DNA from: Baylisascaris procyonis
Lineage: Eukaryota > Nematoda > Chromadorea > Rhabditida > Ascarididae
Direction of reading: 5' to 3'
Assembly (NCBI GenBank): GCA_037389465.1
Contig: JAZARR010000074.1
Coordinates: forward strand, 62,001-126,000
DNA: 64,000 nucleotides
Numbering within the stretch: position 1 is the first letter of the stretch; each line of letters opens with the position of its first letter. Positions 27,323 through 39,679 of the stretch are shown here, piece after piece. The notes under the pieces are model-generated. The model ran no database searches and was not told the DNA's origin. It was given only the letters and a program-made list of their open reading frames with translations. The position numbers were made by a program, and so were the translations under genes.

Positions 27323-29839
27323 TAAAATGTTTCTCTTGCGGTGTTTACTGGTTACTTTGGCGCGCTTAAAATGATTTTAAATTATTGGAAAAAACTGAGC
27401 CATAGTGAGTACCTAAGCAATATTGTTTAACTTGTTCAACTTAGATAATTTTAATATGTTCGTTATATTATGATTGCAGCAGAAGTGTTTGTTGTTTGTG
27501 ACAGTTTTAACTCCCAAGCAGGGAACTCATTCATAATGCAGAATGAGTCCAGTTTAGGGTGCAAGTTGAGAATGCTCATATTAGAAGAAAAACTAGTAAA
27601 AGTAACAACGCCGTTCTGTGATTCATTTTCACTTTCAAAATGCAACAACTTTCTGTTGCTGTGTCTTCGTGAAAATGAGTCATTTACGCTGTCGTCAAAA
27701 CCGTTTAGCTAAACGATCAGCATCGTTGCACGGTACGCTTAACTGTCATTCTTTATAACGAAATTAATGAGTGACTAATCGACGTTGTTGAGGAGTGTGT
27801 TAGGCAGCTGCCACAATCGTTCACGGCTGATATTCTCGGATATCGTGCTGCTTTTCATTTTTAACCTAACTGCTTTCAAGCACAATGTGAAGAAAATTGT
27901 GCTATGATTGAAGCAATCAACACGAAGTGCACTTCGTTTTTATGTGAAACAATAGCGTTAACTTCATCGCTTTCCAAAAATAACTATCAAACTGCTCTCA
28001 CTCACGATTTGTTGACAATGCTTCATGGCGGTTGATTTCTAGCAATGATAATAATTCATATCCTGCTGTCTTTTTTCATCATCTCGTTGGTTCATTTGAT
28101 TCTCAACAAAATCCTCAATATATCAGTGGAAATTCATACTGCTGGAAACTGCACAGTTGCGTGGTGCGATTGGTTATCAACGATAAAGAAATTTAAAAAG
28201 TGCATTTATTTTCGGTCCTCAGGAAAACGACTATACGCAATTTATCGTTTATTCACATTTAGCTCGTTTTATTTAACTTCATTTCATCGCCAAAACTGAG
28301 CAAGAGTTTTTATCGAACACAGAGTGAACCGCCATCAAGCGTTTTCAGACAATTGCGCCGATTTTTATTGAAGCTGCACTTCTATTCTCAAATGATTACT
28401 TAATAAATGGAGGAAATTTATAGCAATGCTTAGTGAGATATTTAGCCCTGAGGGATAGCCATTTCAAAGTGCCAAATTAGAAATTTGTCGATTTTCAGTG
28501 CTATACACTCCATTTTGCTCTGAGAGAATTCCGCTTCTCCAGCTTTTCCTGTTTCTTCCTATTTTACTTTTAATATCGCTTTAATCGGTGATGACAACGA
28601 ACTGAATTTTAAGTTATTCAAATTTTGCTCTTGCAACATTTGTCTCTGTTCCACTCCTGCGACTATTCCGATCCTCTAGTTTTCTCTGTGAACCACTTCG
28701 GCTGGAGTTCTTCAAAAACATCGAAGTGCTACGGAATGACAAAGCATTTTGTGCAGCTTAGGCACTGGTTTAGCCATCACAAACTCCTTTTCCTTTACAG
28801 AATTTCTGTGTTGGGATTTCTAAGAAATGTTGGAGAAATATATTGACTTAGGCAGAGTTTTATCGCAGCAATGAACGATAGGTTTAATATGTGACAATTG
28901 CCGCATATTTCGATATAATATTTTGGTTCTTTCAAGAATGGAATGCTCATCGAGATAAGTTAAGATACTTTTTTTTGCAATATGGTATTTGAATGTCGTT
29001 ATAATTAACCATCGGGCTTTTGCGTTTATGAGAAGTATTTGCCTCCGTTGAGATGATCTTGGCTGAATTTTGGACCAGCGTTCGCCCTTTGCTTATTATC
29101 TATTTCTTCCCTTTTTACAGCATCTATAACTCTTTCACTAATGAAAAAATAGATAATTCGCGCCATCGACCATTTCGCGACATGATGCTCTGAAGCAAAA
29201 AGTTACCGGTGGTCGACAGTTTCTAAGCCTCAATTTTCTGTTGTTTGGAAATTGCTGTTGTTGTTATTATTAGTTATAATCACATTTGTTATTATAACTA
29301 AACGATGTTAGGATCATCACGACGAGCCACGGTACCTCAAATGAGACGATTGAAGGGTAGTGAAATCGAAGCGACAAACGTTATTGCTTGAAGTTGGCAA
29401 GACACTGCAAATGAATGAGCAAATCAGATCGCTAAAAACGCAACACTGACAACGATGGCAAATCTTGTTGTGTGAAGAAAGCATCGAGCATTTCATAGGC
29501 AGTTCGAAGGATTCAAGTCATCGTTGCCAAAATATAGCAAATAATGGCATCATCAAAATTCAACAAAGTGGCAAGATGGTTTGCTGATGTTTCTTCTAAA
29601 TTGAACTAATGAAATAAGCTAGTTCAAGCTATTTGAAGAAGATTCTGAAGATTCTGTTAATCGATGTTAATAATCAGATAAACTGCAGCACGTCACTGAT
29701 TTCGCAAGATAGATGAAATTTAGATAGAGAATCGGTCAGACTGCCTCTTTGAGCTTATCAACGTTGTTCGGAAAAATGGTTCGGTCATTTGAGTTTTGCA
29801 CAACTTTCGAGAATGCAATATAGGCAGAGTACTGTCAGA

Positions 29840-30237
29840 TGTTGCAGGTGGATAAAGTGTCAACACCTCAGTATCTGAAAGGTTGTTTGAAAGGTCGTGC
29901 TGAGGGATATAACTCTCTTGAAGAGTTCCAAAAGTATATAATGCGGAAGCTAAGATTTCACTTCAAAAATAGATCCTTTATATGAAATGAACTGCACGAG
30001 TGGTTAGAAAACTTGAGCAAAGAAGACTCAGCCAAACGTCTTAGAAGATTACAGAGCAATTTCGAGGTTACTGCGGGGAGGTTGAAACGCTTCGGGGAGG
30101 GAGGGGATGTTGAAAGTGTTTATTTGCAGGCCACCCAGGAAAGAAAACTTCCAGCTTGAGCTGTTGAAGAATTCAGAAGCTACATGGATGTAGCTAGAAT
30201 AGAAACTGGATCATTTCTTATTTCAGACAACGTTTAG
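29840..30237 (+). pseudogene. Decayed Pao/BEL-like LTR retrotransposon gag fragment
   Basis: One plus-strand frame carries, in order, a Y-L-K-G-C-L-K-G-R-A-E-G-Y motif, an S-L-E-E-F-Q-K-Y-I helix, an L-H-E-W-L-E-N-L segment, a long R-R-L-Q--F-E-V--G-R-L-K helix with an L--G-E-loop, and a K-L-P-A / V-E-E-F-R end. This order resembles the gag-like domain (DUF1759 type) of nematode and insect Pao/BEL elements (L-x-G-x-A; L-x-x-L; L-x-x-L-G; K-L-P). In-frame TGA codons near 29982 and 30157 and TAG near 30234 show it is dead. I found no protease, reverse transcriptase or integrase motif downstream and no long terminal repeats. The assignment rests on the order of short motifs. Confidence 0.45.
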
Positions 30238-33200
30238 AAAATACTCTGATAAGTAAAAGTGCCCTCAGCAAATAGCTCAAATGAGTTCGAATGGGTCATT
30301 TGTTCCGAGAATTTGTGATTTAATCTGCATGAATTGAGCCTCATGGTGCAGCTAAAATAGGAAACTAAGAGAGATACTTATTTTTATTGGGATAGTTAGT
30401 GGGGCGATAACTGTTCAACATTGACAACTTGTCCGGAAAAGACACCGATAGGATTGGGAAAGAATGCAGGGCCTCTACTCAGTGTGACCGATGTTCCCTT
30501 ATGTTTACATCGAGCGAGCTCAACGACTTCTGCAGCGATGATTTTCTTCACAATCCATATTCTTCATAATATTTGAAGGGATGTATTTCGGCTCGCGATT
30601 CCGCGACTAACTATTTTACTTGAGGGAAAAGGCCTCATCAGTTGGTTTTATATTGTATATATCCTCAGAGAAGATAACAACAAGATCAACTGATAAGCTA
30701 AAGCATTGGACACATGAAGTGGCTCACGATAATACAGTAGCAAGAAAATAATGGAACACACTTCGACAGTGAACACCATTGATCGTATATAACAGAAGAG
30801 ACAAAGCGCCAAGACGAAAATAAGGTGGCGATGATGACATCCGACGAAACGGTTAACTGAGATGGTAACCTATGGTGTCGCTTACTGTGCAGAAATGCCT
30901 AATTGTAGTCTTGCAATCAGAAAACTAAGAACCGTAATTCTTTATTTGATCCAAACGGAAACAACAAAGTAAAGAAAATACTCTTCGAACAATAACGGGT
31001 CGGTTCACTGAAGGAATATAACGAAGTAGAAATGGCCGGATATTGCATTGCCTCATGGCGCCGTAGTGGCGCTACTTAAGACGACAACAACAATGGCGAA
31101 TTGTTTTCGCTGCTTGAAAAAGAAAAAAGTGACCCTATTGCTTAAACGTAGTGTTGTATCGAGGTCCTATTTTTGACAATCCAATTGCCGTGTCGTTACA
31201 CTTGCATTTGCATCCACTGGTGACGTGCAAGGGCAAAGGCTTTTTATCAGCTCAAGACCATCTGACAGGGATGCGATAAGATTTCAGTGATTGCATAACT
31301 GCAGGCAGTAACAAGACGAAGAGGTTGATGAGATTTATACGACTTCTGTTTGGATTATTTCGAGTCCATTTCTTCTTGTGGTACTGTCATTCATCATTTG
31401 ATTATTTGCAACAGAGCCAAACTCATAGTTGAGCTGCTAACGTTGACTCAATGTTGTTGCAGTGAAACAGAAATTGCAATAAATGGAAGTTCATTCCTGC
31501 GCAGCCGCACGGGCAGAAGTGATGTACAAACGGCTCGTTAGTCTAGATTGAGAAAAACGATAATATTCATGGCAAACATCATCTGAGCCATCTCTCGTTT
31601 TCGACGGCTATTGTGAGGTGAAGTCGAAAGATGTCAGACATCGGCATGAACAGAACTCCGACTGAGAGCTACATAGTGTCGAACGAAAAGCATATTCGGT
31701 ACACGGAATCCTCAATCCCTGAGGAGAGGATGCACATCCGATGCGGTTGTAATAAAAGCTGTAATCATCGAACAGCTTCGAACAGTGCTTCTGTATAGAA
31801 GTGCTAAGAGACGAATGATGAATCTGTTATGGGGACGCAGAATTATTTAGTTGAAAGTAATATGAGTCAGCTTCTTAGTAATGCTTAATGATATCCGACC
31901 AAATCAGCCAACCGCTATAACGATTGAAAGAGAGGTATCAGAAGTGGGAAGAGTGAACTTGAAAAGGGTTAAGAATGCAAAGGCATTGAGCAATAATTCA
32001 CCAACATTTATTGAGTACATTCTCGAAAATCATCTTTTAATTGGAGAAAAGTTGGAAAAGAAACCGAATCCATTCAATCTGAAAATTCAATGCATCTACA
32101 AACGAATAGCAAATATATTTGAATGGAATTCAGGGGAAGTGACAACTGGACGGGAAGAAATGTGAATTATATTGAATGTGAAAGGAAACAAGCTATGAAA
32201 ATAATTACCGATAAAAACGAAACACTGCTCGATCGAACAGAAAGCCCTGTGCAGTGGATGGGGAAAAGAGGAAGAAGTCGAATGACATTTCCGACTGAGT
32301 TTCTCTGGCAATGTTAGTTGCATCTCTAGTCGTCATTTGGCAATGCAAAATTCCTTCTGACTGTACCAGTTGTCAGTGGTGACCGAAAAATTATATCGAC
32401 AAACGCATTGATGCAAACTGGTAGAAGTGGGTAGATGATCAGGTGAGTGAATTATGAAATTGGAGGAAACGAGAAGTGGCAGAAATGACACGACGATCGA
32501 CAGCATTTCATATACTGTTTTCATGTTATCAACGAAGAACTTGATAATCAACAGAAACTCAAAGTAACGTCTATCGAATGTTGCATAATCGAGATACAGC
32601 CCTACTGTGAACGCCATTTCAGGCGGTACAATATCTCGCTGCATTGTAATGGATTCCTGCTTGGATACAATTTTTGAATGTTTCAAGAAGAGAAACGCTT
32701 TTCGGACACATCAAAACATTGTGTTATAAAACAGTACTTTAACGCCATTTTTGTTTACATCACTCTTTCCTTTCTTGAAATGTATTCACCCAAATAAGCA
32801 TAAGAACAGCATTAGTCCATCGGAATATCGTCTTTCATGAGTTTCGCCTCTTAAATAAGCACATTCACTTTCACTGGCACCGAATGAAATATTCGCGCTA
32901 TCGACTAATTTGTCGGAAATCCATTTTGAGGATGAACGAAAGATTTAGAAAAACGATAATATTCATAGCAAATATCATCTGAGCCGGTTCTGTTTTTCGA
33001 CGTAATGTTTCGTCTCCACTGTGGCCAACACGAGCTGTTGGATCGTGACGTTGCGCTTCATCTGAACGAAACAGCAATGAGTCGAAATACGAAACTGCCG
33101 AAATATTTATGATGGGATCATGTCGAAAAGATAGCTTGCAGATGAGAGAAAAAAGGGTTCTGTTTTCATTATTGTCATTAAAACTTTCCATAAATTGTTA

Positions 33201-36200
33201 GATGATAAGTGGAAAATATGAAAAAATTACCTATGATCGCAATCAAGCTTTCACTTTCAAGTGCAATCGGAAAGTGGCATTTCGAAGGCTCGATGCTTCT
33301 TTTCAATCAGTTGAGGTTATAATTTGAAGCATAGATTCGACAATGAGTACAAATTTTTGTTCACGTATCACCTTTTCTTTTTGATTTATAAACGTTGCAC
33401 AATAAATCATCAAAAATTGTCGATTTGCACTATCAATTTCTTAGAGATTGTAGACATTTTTTACGCATAGCGAAGCATATTTTCTCCATAAGTGATTTAC
33501 GAGATAGTTGAAATTTTTCTTCCAGTCTATTTTTAATCGTAGAACAACTTTTTCTCTGAGAAGAGATGTTTAAATTGATTCCATTTTACAACTAATTAAT
33601 TTTTTCCGCTCATAAAGCTTTTCACATTGTAATTTTCCACGCAACACTGAAAGGTCATCATTTCGAATAGACTGATGATAGCGTGGTGTACGCAATTTAA
33701 TATTCAAAATTACGAAGAGGCGTCCAAGAAAGTTTCTTTTAAAACTCATTTATATAAAAATCAATAAATGGCGCAGTCTTACTTTCTCCCTAATGGATTA
33801 TTCGCCAAAGTTGACGTATACATTTAGCATCAATTTCTAGGGAAATCCATTACCAAGTTTTTTTCCCATAATTTTCGTGAATTAACTAAATGAGCATAAG
33901 TGATGTATAGCCGCAAGTCGCCCACATCGTTCACACTGAAGATGACAACTTCTGCACTTTTACCCGACGAGTTAGTCTGCATTGACACTTTATAAATTGT
34001 GAAAGCAGCATAGCAGATTAAGGGAGAGATCTGTTCTCACAAACATTTTCTTTGGTTACTGTAATCAATCAAGCTCAGAAAATACTTCCTGCCAAAAAAC
34101 AAGCATTCAAAAATTTATTTCTCTCATTTGTCTTCTCAATTGGCACATTCCGCTTACTCCATATGTTCAGGATACTTATGGCCCTCCACTGCTGCAAGTA
34201 CAACCTCAGGTCTTTCGTGGCGCGAATGTCCCGTACGGTCAGAAAAATTGCATTGTGGCGTCGGCAGAAAACCAATATTCATTTCCTCTAAAGGGTTTTT
34301 GGGATTCTGCTTCCTGGGCAATCAAGGCTTGCCTTTAAAACGTCTACAGTGTTGTGTAACGAAATGGAATGCAAATCGCTATGGACCGTCTGAAGAAAAC
34401 TGCATGAACAGAGAGTGTCGCCAGCTGAGTAATGGGGCAGATTGAATTTGGAGAAATCCACCAGCAGAAAAAGTGGGCGCGAAGGTGCTGTCTGTTACAT
34501 GAAACAGTAGAGGATTTGCATTGTCACTGAGAGCCGTCAGTGAAACGAATTCTAGTCGAAAGATTTCGCAAACCTCGTTTCAGTGTTACTTTGGGAGATA
34601 GTCGATATTCGCCAATTCACTGATGAAAAACCAAAAGCTCTTCATTCTATTCCGCAAAGTGGTGAGTCACGATAGATCCCGTATGAAAATTTGCTTTTGA
34701 GTGTCATTAAAGCACAATTATATTGCAATGAATGCGTTTTGGAAGCAGGCAGTTTGTTTTCAAACATTGAGCATATTCAAATGTGAGTGCTTCTTGTATA
34801 ATGCATTTAATATAAACTAAACTTCTTTGGATTTACCCCGGCTTCAAAAATCTTAGAAGAGGTTATTTCGGGTAAGAATTTGGGTTTATCTGCAATGAGG
34901 TTTGCTCTGATCGTAGAAAAGAATCACTGTTGAACTAGCAAGTATTATCGATAAAGTCGAGTGTAATCACTTTTGAATAAGAAATTTTTCTTAGCTTGAG
35001 TTGTTGAATGAATTGCATTTCTTACAGTGAGAGTTCTTTCCGTCTTTTGATATCAGTTCGTGAGCACTTTCGCCGCATTCCGGCTTAATTTGACAATACC
35101 GATATTATTGAACTTACATTATTAATAATCACTTGAAAAATATCCTTAAGGCAATACTAATTAAAAACATGTTTGAATCGATTTCACATTTTTAAAGAAA
35201 ACATTTCATTCAGCTAAACTTCTTTTATGATGTAATTCAGATGTCTCAAAAGGGTTCAATTAGTTGTGAACCATCGCTAATCTACAACAGCAAGTGTTAT
35301 CCTGATAAGCCCAAGATTTGTTACGAACAAATATCTTTTCATAATGAGATGCTTTTCATAATGAGATGCTTGATAATATCCTTCTCTTTGAATACCATTC
35401 CTCTAACAACCTAAAAATTATGCCTCTCGTTTTCGTTTCAAGATTATTCGTAATTATTTGCGGAATATCGTTCGTAGCGGTTTTAGGTGATCAGTCAATA
35501 AATGAACAGCCATATTACTCATTGTTTATCGTTTCGAGGATGTTAACCACCGTTCACAGTTTTTATTTACGTTTCATTGATATGGTTTTTTTTTCATTTA
35601 TTAATATTTATTTCTCACAGCCCTCAATGTTCTGATAAGATTGTCTAATCATAAATGTCACCCAAGTTTTGCACGCTGTTCTACTTTATTGCTCTAGAGT
35701 TATAGTGTTATACTTTCGATGTTAGGCAAAAGAGGCAAATATTTGATATTGCCATCGAAGAACGCCACAAGTACAACGTTACAAGTGCAATAAGCTGGGA
35801 AGGATGGGATGAACAAATATGTATGCACTTCAATAATTAACTTTATGTTTGTGCAGGTTTCATTTTGAGCTTTGAATAAATCTGCATTCTTGCTTCACTT
35901 AGCGTTTAATTGTATTAATCAAGAAGTAACTTTTTATGTGTAGAGAGGGACACCTCTCCCTCGATGATTGAAACGTGAGGAGCAAGGCGAACTCGCCTTC
36001 AAATGTTTGAGGTTTTTATTGCTCATACGCATCGTCCGTTGCACTATTTAAAGTGTTAATTTGTGTTCTGTTCTGAAGCAATATCCAACACAGAGAGAAA
36101 ATGTAGCAATCATCTTTTTTATGCACATGAAATTTACAATTTGTAGTTTTGCGTTAATAAGTTGGAGTCCCAAAGAGTCATTATTTCAAATCCTCAAGCA

Positions 36201-36626
36201 ATAAATGGTTGCTAATTAATAAGTTAAGTGCTTGTTCTGTTCGTTAAGCATTAAGTGAACAGTCATGTCAGATAACCTCACAGGTAAAGGATATTTGATT
36301 CTACTGACCTCACCAGCAGGTTTCAAATATGAATGATAAAATAATAAAGTATGATGAATAATACATTATATATTTTTTTCAATTCTTTTTTATATTTCAA
36401 TTGATTCTATCAATCGTGCAACTTTTCTACAAAAGGTTCGTCTCTTTGCGATTCCAGTGGTGTAAGATCGGAAGCAGCATGCAAGTTTTTTTACGCTGAA
36501 AAATCTACAATTGTTTTCCATGTTCAACTGCTCCCACACTTTTTTCTTGCCACTTTCTTAATCCTGCAGCGTAAGTGCTATCTACCTCATGCTGCCTAAA
36601 TGCTAACGTGTTAAGAAAAACGCTTT
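30238..36626. other. Gene-poor stretch with weak transmembrane exon-like blocks
   Basis: The first kilobase may be further retrotransposon debris. On the minus strand two related short coding-like segments lie at about 31546-31612 and 32943-33020, with a hydrophobic 117-codon frame (32333-32686) between them. On the plus strand an open, proline-rich stretch of about 100 codons without a start spans 34070-34336. At 35420 an ATG begins a hydrophobic signal-like segment, but the frame has no recognised continuation. None of these closes into a gene model. Confidence 0.4.
31546..33020 (-). repeat. Two diverged copies of a membrane-type exon segment
   Basis: About 31546-31612 and 32943-33020 (both minus strand) encode nearly the same peptide, A-Q-M-(M/I)-FAMNIIVFLNL, preceded by R-R-K-x-E. 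In the core the base differences fall at third codon positions (ATG/ATA, GCC/GCT, CTC/CTA), as expected if both were once under protein-level constraint. A basic stretch followed by a hydrophobic helix would fit a serpentine receptor or other membrane protein. Outside about 70 bases the similarity fades, and neither copy joins to further exons I can recognise. Confidence 0.5.
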
Positions 36627-36791
36627 ATGTTGATCAAAAATTCAGCTAGCACGCTCGTATTTCCTCTTTTTTTGCTGGGCAACACAACAAACGGTGCAAG
36701 AGCGTTCCTGCTGAAACAAGACGATCCAACAACGCATCCGGAGAACGCCTACTTTCAATACCTATATGAACTGAGGGAACTGAAGGAATGA
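36627..36791 (+). CDS. Candidate small secreted peptide, 54 residues
   Basis: The frame starts at ATG 36627 and ends at TGA 36789-36791. Residues 1-26 look like a signal peptide: lysine at 4, hydrophobic core TLVFPLFLLG, then G-A-R-A as a plausible cleavage end. The remaining 28 residues are hydrophilic and contain D-D-P-T-T-H-P-E-N and a Y-F-Q-Y-L-Y-E-L-R helix-like end. No cysteine and no dibasic site is present. GC content and codon quality exceed the neighbourhood. I do not recognise the family; chance is a real alternative, since frames this short are common. Confidence 0.25.
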   Translation: MLIKNSASTLVFPLFLLGNTTNGARAFLLKQDDPTTHPENAYFQYLYELRELKE

Positions 36792-37298
36792 CCGTTGCAT
36801 AGAAGAAGCACTTCGATGGATATGCAATAATTGGGACCGGATAAAAGCAGTTTATTCGATCGGTTATTTGACGAGATCCAAGTCACGCCTCCACGATGCT
36901 CAGCCGAGCAGGCATAAGTGAGGAAATAGCCGAAGAGAGAATGCTCCTCTCGAGGTGCGCACGTCACACCTCCATGGACGCGGAAGACGGGAAAGAAAGT
37001 AAAGAAGATCCTGAATTCAATAAGCGGTCATCCACGGCTTCGTGAAACAAAGCGTCCAATGGAGTGGGAGAATATTGTGCCCAAACACTGCACAGATCTC
37101 AGTCGGGATTCCTGTTGCCACCATATTTTACATCATCTGGGCAGCGAGAGATGATGACATGGCCCGACAAACTGAAGATACCATTGTGGCATCATGAGCG
37201 AAATCAAAGCAGTCACTTCGCAATGAAAAAAATTACGGCGACCGTACTAGTTTCAGTTATCGGCTGTATCGCCAAAATACTCTACTGTCAAATTGTGG

Positions 37299-37346
37299 AG
37301 GGGGAGGGGGAGGGGGAGGAGGGGAGGAGAGAGGGGAGAGGGGGCA
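37299..37346 (+). repeat. G-rich polypurine tract, quadruplex-type
   Basis: Several G runs of four to five separated by single A form a purine-only strand of about 47 bases. Four adjacent G runs meet the usual G-quadruplex pattern. About 100 bases on, an 11-C run lies at 37453-37463. Confidence 0.85.
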
Positions 37347-37731
37347 GATTTTGCAGAACTCGTCAGAACGTCGAGCCAGTCCTTATCGAATTAACGCAGG
37401 TGAAATCCATTCCTTCACAAGATCATCGATCTGGGCGCTTGATGATACCAGACCCCCCCCCCCTCACATGAAACTTTTGAGCCAGAGTGTCGCGAATAAC
37501 TATGAAAGGGGAGATTTGATTCACAGTGCCACGCATTTCAAGCAGGAAACACCATTCATAGCCGCAGCCAATGGCTATCATAATAATAAGGCAGTTGCGG
37601 AGTGCAAAAAGTGCACATTATCCATAGTTCAGTCTGTTCTTTTCTCAATCCGTCATCCAAATTTGCTCATTTTTTCATGAATTAGCTTTCTGGTCTGCCG
37701 TTCCGAAATGTAATATTAGAAATGCATCATC

Positions 37732-37929
37732 ATGCTTGCGTTTTTTACCTTCTTGCTGTTCTTGTCTTCATTGAGAATACTTGAAAACGCTTCTTTATGT
37801 TACACTGACGTTCGAATTTTTGCGTCCTCCACAAATGGGCTCAATTATTTAAGCAGTATGTGCAAAGGATGTCGAATCCGTTGTGCAAGAAAGCAAACTT
37901 GTTATATGTTACCAATCTGTAGCAAGTGA
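37732..37929 (+). CDS. Candidate small secreted six-cysteine peptide, 65 residues
   Basis: A single-exon frame from ATG 37732 to TGA 37927-37929. Residues 1-20 are a strong signal peptide candidate (M-L-A-F-F-T-F-L-L-F-L-S-S-L then L-E-N-A). The mature 45 residues hold six cysteines at 23, 44, 47, 51, 57 and 63, giving spacing C-x20-C-x2-C-x3-C-x5-C-x5-C and a basic tail, which suggests a disulphide-knotted extracellular peptide. An AATAAA lies at 37985-37990, 56 bases after the stop, a normal place for a nematode 3' end. The spacing is not the ShK, insulin, EGF or defensin pattern as I know them. No upstream exon is needed. It could be a chance frame, but signal, six cysteines and polyA signal together make a gene plausible. 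Confidence 0.38.
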   Translation: MLAFFTFLLFLSSLRILENASLCYTDVRIFASSTNGLNYLSSMCKGCRIRCARKQTCYMLPICSK

Positions 37930-37932
37930 TTA

Positions 37933-39679
37933 TACGATATAAATGTGTTACCTGGTAATGTTGAATGTATTACCAAGAAGCGGAAATAAAATGTGTGCTA
38001 CCAAGAAACGGTATGTAAAGTTCGGGAATAAAAATCTGGAATATACGAAACCACTCGAAATCGATCGGTAGCAAGTGATTAAGACTCGAACTTTTCGTAT
38101 TCTCTTTCTTTTTTCATCATAATTTACTGCAATAAAATACCTCTGTCGACAGTTAGTTTAAACTGCACGTAGTGCTCCATAGTACCTTCAGACGATAGCA
38201 GTGTATCTTTAAAGCAAACCTGTCATTTATGCTTTCTGTGCGCCTGTAAACTAATGCTCGAGTATTCTCTTACATATCTCAAAGGCAGTCCACCACAAAC
38301 GAGAATCAGACGATTTATTAGCGAAGAGCATTTTATTTCGTTATGCGCAGCCTTTATTGTTCAACTGTTCGACTGCTTCCCACCCCTCCGCTTCCCCTCC
38401 CTCCCTCGGCGCTTCACTACGAACGATCAAACGTCCTAAGATTTATAACCCAAGCTTTGAAGGCTTCGCAGGCAAAGTTTTAAAGTTATGCAGACAGTCG
38501 TACTTTCGCACAAATGGTGCAAAACCGATCGAGGGTTGTTTCGTCTCGGTCGTTTCTTGCAGGCGTGTGACTGTGCTCAATGTATCCCATAGAAATGAAA
38601 GTTTGGCATAGAATGATTCCGCCTTATGATTTCAGAATTTCTCTCTTGAAATTCTAAGATGTGTCATAAGTATTTTGGGATCATTTTAAACAGTTCCTCA
38701 TTCCACAGACTTGCGCACAAACTTTCCGTTACACTTTAAAATTGTTTTCCTCTAAGAGTATGCAAAAAGAAGTTCGAAGAGTGGACTTTGGTTACCATTA
38801 TTCTACCGATCTGCATAGGTGATAGTTTGTGCCACGATTTTTGTGGTGGGAGATATCTTTGTAAATTCTTTCAACGTTTCAAATGAATCCTCCTGAGAAG
38901 TCTGTTCCGATGAGAAGCTGCAGCTGTGACAACGGCCAGAAACTTGTGTGACCAAGGAGACAAGCTAACAGACTAACCAAAAATGCGATAAAACTCTATT
39001 AGAGCAACATATTTGAGTAGGCAAGCGACAATGTCGGAAAGCTAGTAATGGAAAAGGCTTGAATAGGAAAAGAAGTTTTATAATCATTTAACTTCTTTGG
39101 ACAGACTGTTCAAAGAACACAGGGTCTATTATGATACAAATGGCAATCACCAGCAAAATGAGAATAAAAAGATTTTATGGACGGTCAACTCAGACCTCCA
39201 ATTTTCAGTTCAGCCAAACTCTCAGACCCATTGCAGGAAATCACCTATTCCTAGCCTGTATCCAAAAGCAATCGCTTGCAAACTTCACTTCAACCTTTAA
39301 CATCCTGCTTATCTTTCCTCATTTTTCAATCCATTCCACCACTGTTTATTGGTAACTTTTACTCGTCCCTACATCTCCCGCCTTATTAGCTTACAATTAA
39401 CCATTGCATCTCATTATTCATCAGCCTGTATATTTCTCCAAAGCCTGCTGTTTATGAAGCGCTTTAGGCTCAACCTCATAACTCACTCATCAGCTCGCGT
39501 TTATCATTCTCAACACAAGCCACAATACTTGCCACCTTAAACTTATTCATAATTCATGTTTCACAGTTAAACCTGTTCACTCCTCCGTGACACCTCACAA
39601 CACACTGCCAACACCCATGAATTGAAATATTCAAACATCAAGAAGATTCGACTTCTCAGCCCAAATTTCAAAATAACTT
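37933..39679. other. Intergenic, no gene seen
   Basis: A 14-base word, GTAGCAAGTGATTA, occurs at 37919-37932 (over the stop codon of the small cysteine peptide) and again at 38069-38082. The rest has pyrimidine-rich sequence (38380-38410, 39340-39540) and chance-length frames only. Confidence 0.4.

Larger units (their letters stand above)
17616..29839. other. Long gene-poor stretch
   Basis: No gene could be supported in these 12 kb. Items seen: AATTC-type short tandem units near 18310-18340; one exon-like block at 18530-18627 (ATG, 32 open codons, then GTGAGT) without partners; a 12-C run at 19496-19507; a pyrimidine-rich block at 26880-26990; a two-tier inverted repeat at 27254-27322. Open frames of 60-90 codons here have no domain, signal peptide or splice partners and are at chance level. 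Confidence 0.45.

Noticed and set aside
32333..32686. 117-codon minus-strand ORF with hydrophobic stretches
   Set aside because: Its length is within chance for this base composition, and no family, splice sites or partner exons could be assigned; mentioned only as context for the duplicated segments.
34070..34336. About 100 open codons on plus with proline-rich text
   Set aside because: All three plus frames are open here, no start codon and no donor fit; likely just locally stop-poor DNA.
35420..35635. Signal-peptide-like ORF (M-P-L-V-F-V-S-R-L-F-V)
   Set aside because: The part after the leader is low-complexity F/I/Y text and no donor or next exon was seen.
37064..37471. 135-codon plus-strand ORF
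   Set aside because: Half of it is the translated G-rich simple tract (E/G/R repeats) and the rest shows no domain or signal peptide.
39097..39540. Three overlapping plus ORFs of 63-74 codons
   Set aside because: Pyrimidine-rich, stop-poor DNA without domain or splice context.
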